Source: Apostichopus leukothele | Taxonomy: Eukaryota; Echinodermata; Holothuroidea; Aspidochirotida; Stichopodidae | Length of the DNA stretch: 33,210 nucleotides | Assembly (NCBI GenBank): GCA_010014835.2 | Contig: JAAAKB020098876.1 | Coordinates: forward strand, 1 to 33,210 | Direction of reading: 5' to 3' | Part shown: piece by piece, positions 30,553 to 33,210 of the stretch | Position numbering within the stretch: position 1 is the stretch's first letter | Layout of the letters: every line of letters begins with the position of its first letter | The notes under the pieces: generated by a model | Told to the model about the DNA's origin: nothing | Databases searched by the model: none | What the model saw: the letters and a program-made list of their open reading frames with translations, nothing else | Position numbers and translations under genes: made by a program

Positions 30553-33063
30553 CTGGTTAATAGGAAGGAAGAAAAAAAATAATAAATACGTACGTGCGTA
30601 CATACGTACATCATACATAGATACATACATACGTACATACATACTTAGATACATACATAAATATATATATATATATACACACACATACATATATAAATCA
30701 ATCAATCAAAGAAAAGAATAAGGCAAATATGATAAATACTAGGTCACAGTCAGTTTTAACTAATGATTCCAAGATACGTACAAATAAGACGACATCAAAG
30801 TAATTTTGTTCCACGAAAAACTGGCGAAAAACATTCAATGACATGCAAAAACAGCAGGCAGATTTGAATACAAGTGTAATGAATAGCTATGTTTTCGTCC
30901 AACAGCTAAGAAATGGGTTGCATGTTTTTATACATGTTAATGAGCATGCTGCATGACAATAGAGCATGCAATGAACACAGATGAATATTCTTAGAATTAA
31001 ACAGCATTTCCGTGGTATCTGAAGACTTTTCCGTCCATACCGTACAAAATCACATTCATAGAAGTGAAGTTCACTAACTGCTCAAATTTTATTTTAGGTC
31101 ATTATCTGAATAAATGCTTGACAAAGAAAAAATTCTAGGATAATGTGTCAGTGTGATCAATTTGAAACATACTTTGAATTGTGTACAGTATGTGTGGGAT
31201 AATTGCTGCCTAGAAACACAAAGTTAAACACAAAATTGCGGCTTGAAAATGGTCTCAACGTTTGGTTGAGAAGTGGCCTACTACAGAATTTAACCATATA
31301 ATTTAAATTAAGTAACAATCCATAAGATTTTAACAATTTTATTCAGTTCACTATTTTCTTTATATTAATCAAACAAAGATATAGATATGTGAGATAAAGA
31401 CATGACCTTGCAAATTCATCTTTTTTAAATTTGATGGCTGACAATATGAGTGAATAAAGTCATTTTACCTCATAGGGTGGTCCAGCATTGAAGGTCAATA
31501 TGGCAAATTCTTTGTTGTCTGGGCTCGGTGATAGAGAGTACTCGGGTGTATTTCTCTTGTCAATCAAATCAGGATAAAATATCTGTGAAAGAAGAAGCAA
31601 ACACCATTTGTAGTAGGATTTTATTGAGTTTGGTCAACATTTTCACCATCTTGTATGACAACTTCACTTCTACCTGTTTCATGCACTGAACATGATATCA
31701 TGATATTTTGATCTGAAGGGAGAGGCACGGGAATTAAAGGCAAACATTGGAAGAAATCTAGTAAGGAGATTGTTAAACTCTTTGGTCATACTTCTAGGTC
31801 TGTAGATTGTTCTTCTTAATGCTTAGATATCATCTAAAAACAACAATTAATTTGATTTTAAAAGTGGACTACTCAAAAATCTGTGACACCATCACTGATG
31901 GTAAGCCACTCAAAATTAATTTGTTGTATTTTATTGTCATTTATAGATCATCCAGGATGTTTAATATATAATGTGTTTATATTATTTTAATTTTTTTTTT
32001 TTTTTTTATATTTTATTTGAATGAATTGTTTTTTAAAAGTGGACTGCTCAAAAGTCGGTGACATCATCATTGATGGTCAGCCAATCAAAATTGCTTTGTT
32101 GTTTTTTATTGTCATTTGTAGATCATCCAGGATTTAACTATAATTTGATTTGATTCTCAAAACTATCCAAAACTTTCCTTGGACTATTAACAAATATGAG
32201 AATAAAGTTACTCAACGACTGGATGAAGTTAACAGCAAGAACACATTTATAAGGAACACGGTAATGACTAGAGAGGGACGGAGACATCCAAAATGGATGA
32301 CTAAGTTACCACTTGCCACTGAAGTTATATAAATATGACGATACTTACATTAAACTTATAGCCCTGCACAACCTTTGGTGGCGGGTTGTCCATGTCGTAA
32401 TGCGTCTGGTTGTATTTATTCCATTCAAATCCCTGTAGTGAAGGTTAGCAAATATGAATTTTAGTTTCATATCGGAATCACTGACATATCTTCTAATATG
32501 GGTATGGTAGAGGATGTTTTTTATTTGTGTCGGGCAGGGTAGAGGAAATTGTTTTTGTTCTGAAATATATCAAAATATTCTTGATGTGTTCAGTAATAAT
32601 GAATGACGTTTCATGGACTGTTTAGTTTATTTAACCTATGAGCAGACACCCGGGTTCGATCCGATACGATTTGAGTAAAAATTGTCAAACAATTTTAAAA
32701 GTGTAGTTTCCCGTGTCCCACAACCTTCACTACAGTGTCAAAAAACAAAAGAGAAGTAGATCTTTCATATTCATAACATCTTTTCCTCTTTGGGAAAGGG
32801 AGGGGGGGGGTGGGGGCTTGCAGACAAATATTGTAATTTAGATGAGTAATGACATCGTTATAGAAATCGTCTGGCAAGCTTCAGTATTTGAGTGTGTATC
32901 AACCTACCGTGTGGACTCTGTTGAAATATCTCGGTTTCCTTGGCCTGTACTTGTCTGCCCAAAGATAGGGTTTATCATCCAGAGCCATCTCCACTCCAAA
33001 GGTGCCCTCATCTAACCCCATACCTTCCTTGGCCTTCTTTATAAACTCGCTCTCCATTGTAGC
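30427..33063 (-). CDS. CACTIN: Cactin, C-terminal 159 codons in four exons (partial)
   Basis: Cactin is a conserved nuclear protein. It was found in Drosophila as a partner of the IkB protein Cactus and is known in human cells as a spliceosome component. The exons are 33063-32908, 32432-32349, 31582-31469 and 30552-30427, all joined in phase 0 at GT-AG borders. Translation gives the family's C-terminal domain: KPYLWADKYRPRKPRYFNRV, then TGFEWNKYNQTHYD, DNPPPKVVQGYKFNIFYPDL, DKRNTPEYSLSPSPDN, FAILTFNAGPPYE, and finally FKIVNREWELSHRHGFRCQF and IFQLWFRFKRYRYRR before TAG. This is nearly identical to animal cactins, including the invariant basic-aromatic end. The N-terminal and middle domains lie beyond the right edge. 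The gene looks intact. No pathway link with SAXO is implied. Confidence 0.97.
30570..30715. repeat. Compound ACGT/ACAT/AT/AC microsatellite in the last CACTIN intron
   Basis: On the plus strand a poly-A block is followed by TACGTACGTGCG, many TACATACA units, (AT)n at 30663-30675, an ACACACA stretch and ATCAATCAATCA. It begins within about 25 bp of the last CACTIN acceptor, so on the transcribed strand it abuts the pyrimidine tract. It creates repetitive chance frames on both strands. Confidence 0.9.
31469..31582 (-). CDS. CACTIN: CACTIN penultimate exon
   Basis: The acceptor is CTTCTTTCACAG and the donor is GAG then GTAAAATG. 38 codons, phase 0 at both ends, run from IFYPDLIDKRNTPEY to FNAGPPYE. 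The segment SLSPSPDNKE is where family members vary most. Confidence 0.96.
31856..32134. repeat. Ungapped 104-bp duplication, copies 175 bp apart
   Basis: Copies at 31856-31959 and 32031-32134 both start TTTTAAAAGTGGACT and end TAGATCATCCAGGAT, with no gaps between them and roughly a dozen substitutions (about 88% identity by eye). The 71 bp between them are T-rich. It lies in the CACTIN intron between exons 31469-31582 and 32349-32432. The equal lengths suggest one duplication event, or two insertions of the same short element. Confidence 0.85.
32349..32432 (-). CDS. CACTIN: CACTIN exon (28 codons)
   Basis: The acceptor is TTCACTACAG and the donor is AAT then GTAAGTAT, a perfect GTAAGT. It encodes GFEWNKYNQTHYDMDNPPPK followed by VVQGYKFN, phase 0 at both ends. 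Confidence 0.96.
32433..32907 (-). other. CACTIN: CACTIN intron with a G9/G5 run
   Basis: It is noncoding. GGGTTCGATCC near 32653 looks like a tRNA T-loop but has no tRNA fold around it. G9 lies at 32802-32810. The 60-codon frame at 32695-32877 is chance. Confidence 0.6.
32908..33063 (-). CDS. CACTIN: CACTIN exon (52 codons), leftmost of those beyond the edge
   Basis: The acceptor is TTTGATTTTTAG and the donor is ACG then GTAGGTTG. It encodes ATMESEFIKKAKEGMGLDEG, TFGVEMALDD, then KPYLWADKYRPRKPRYFNRV and HT. The ATG inside it is not a start, because the frame is open through the acceptor and family members continue N-terminally. Confidence 0.95.
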
Positions 33064-33210
33064 CTAAAAATCAAACCAAAATGCGCATGATGTTACATCA
33101 AAACAACAAAAATGCAATGACGAGACACAACGAAAATATAGACGATAAATATTTGCAATGAGGTAAGGACAAATGGGGAGAGGGGAGGGGATGGGGGAGG
33201 GGGGGGTGGG
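33064..33210 (-). other. CACTIN: Start of a further CACTIN intron, G-rich at the window edge
   Basis: On the plus strand, 33174-33210 is a dense G-rich stretch with several GGGG blocks (G-quadruplex type). On the transcribed strand it is C-rich. The preceding CACTIN exon is not reached. Confidence 0.6.

Noticed and set aside
32648-32665. GGGTTCGATCC, a tRNA T-loop-like word
   Set aside because: The flanking bases do not form a T stem, and no anticodon or acceptor stem is present.
1-33210. CRISPR arrays, bacterial operons, retroviral or LTR elements, rRNA genes
   Set aside because: I saw no regularly spaced identical repeats, ribosome binding sites, long terminal repeats, polymerase or capsid motifs, or rRNA sequence.

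Overview
This is a eukaryotic window: spliced genes with GT-AG introns of about 0.5 to 4 kb, an AT-rich background, many poly-G/poly-C runs and tracts built from TACAGTA/TGTACT words. The two recognisable proteins are close to their animal orthologues. A marine invertebrate deuterostome, perhaps an echinoderm such as a sea cucumber, is my best guess. That rests on texture and gene similarity only, so confidence is low.

Three minus-strand genes are supported. (1) About 1-6450: the 5' part of an unrecognised gene. It has a leader-plus-coding exon at 4806-5214 (103 residues, acidic, Gly/Ser-rich), a probable noncoding first exon ending at 6286, and an intron running toward the left edge. (2) 18585-25576: a complete four-exon gene for a stabilizer of axonemal microtubules (SAXO/FAM154 family), 467 residues, with every splice junction in phase. 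(3) 30427-33063: the last four coding exons (159 codons) of CACTIN, including its conserved C-terminal domain; the rest of the gene lies beyond the right edge.

The 8-18.5 kb interval has no confidently recognised gene. It does contain exon-like patches on both strands (9159-9371, 10846-10970, 11220-11395, 11971-12108, 14729-14771), which I list at low confidence, and a degenerate tRNA-related SINE near 13.1-13.4 kb. Between SAXO and CACTIN, around 27.3-27.8 kb, there is a decayed stretch resembling transmembrane segments 1-4 of a rhodopsin-like GPCR.

Repeats include a six-copy minisatellite (1592-1848), a three-unit array of about 126-145 bp (3276-3735), a 92-bp tandem duplication (26039-26228), a 104-bp duplication 175 bp apart inside a CACTIN intron, a perfect 11-bp-arm hairpin at 8334-8357, and a purine/ACGT microsatellite next to the last CACTIN exon. 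The neighbours do not form a pathway: SAXO is ciliary and CACTIN is a nuclear splicing and NF-kB-related factor. I saw no evidence for a new defence or mobile system.
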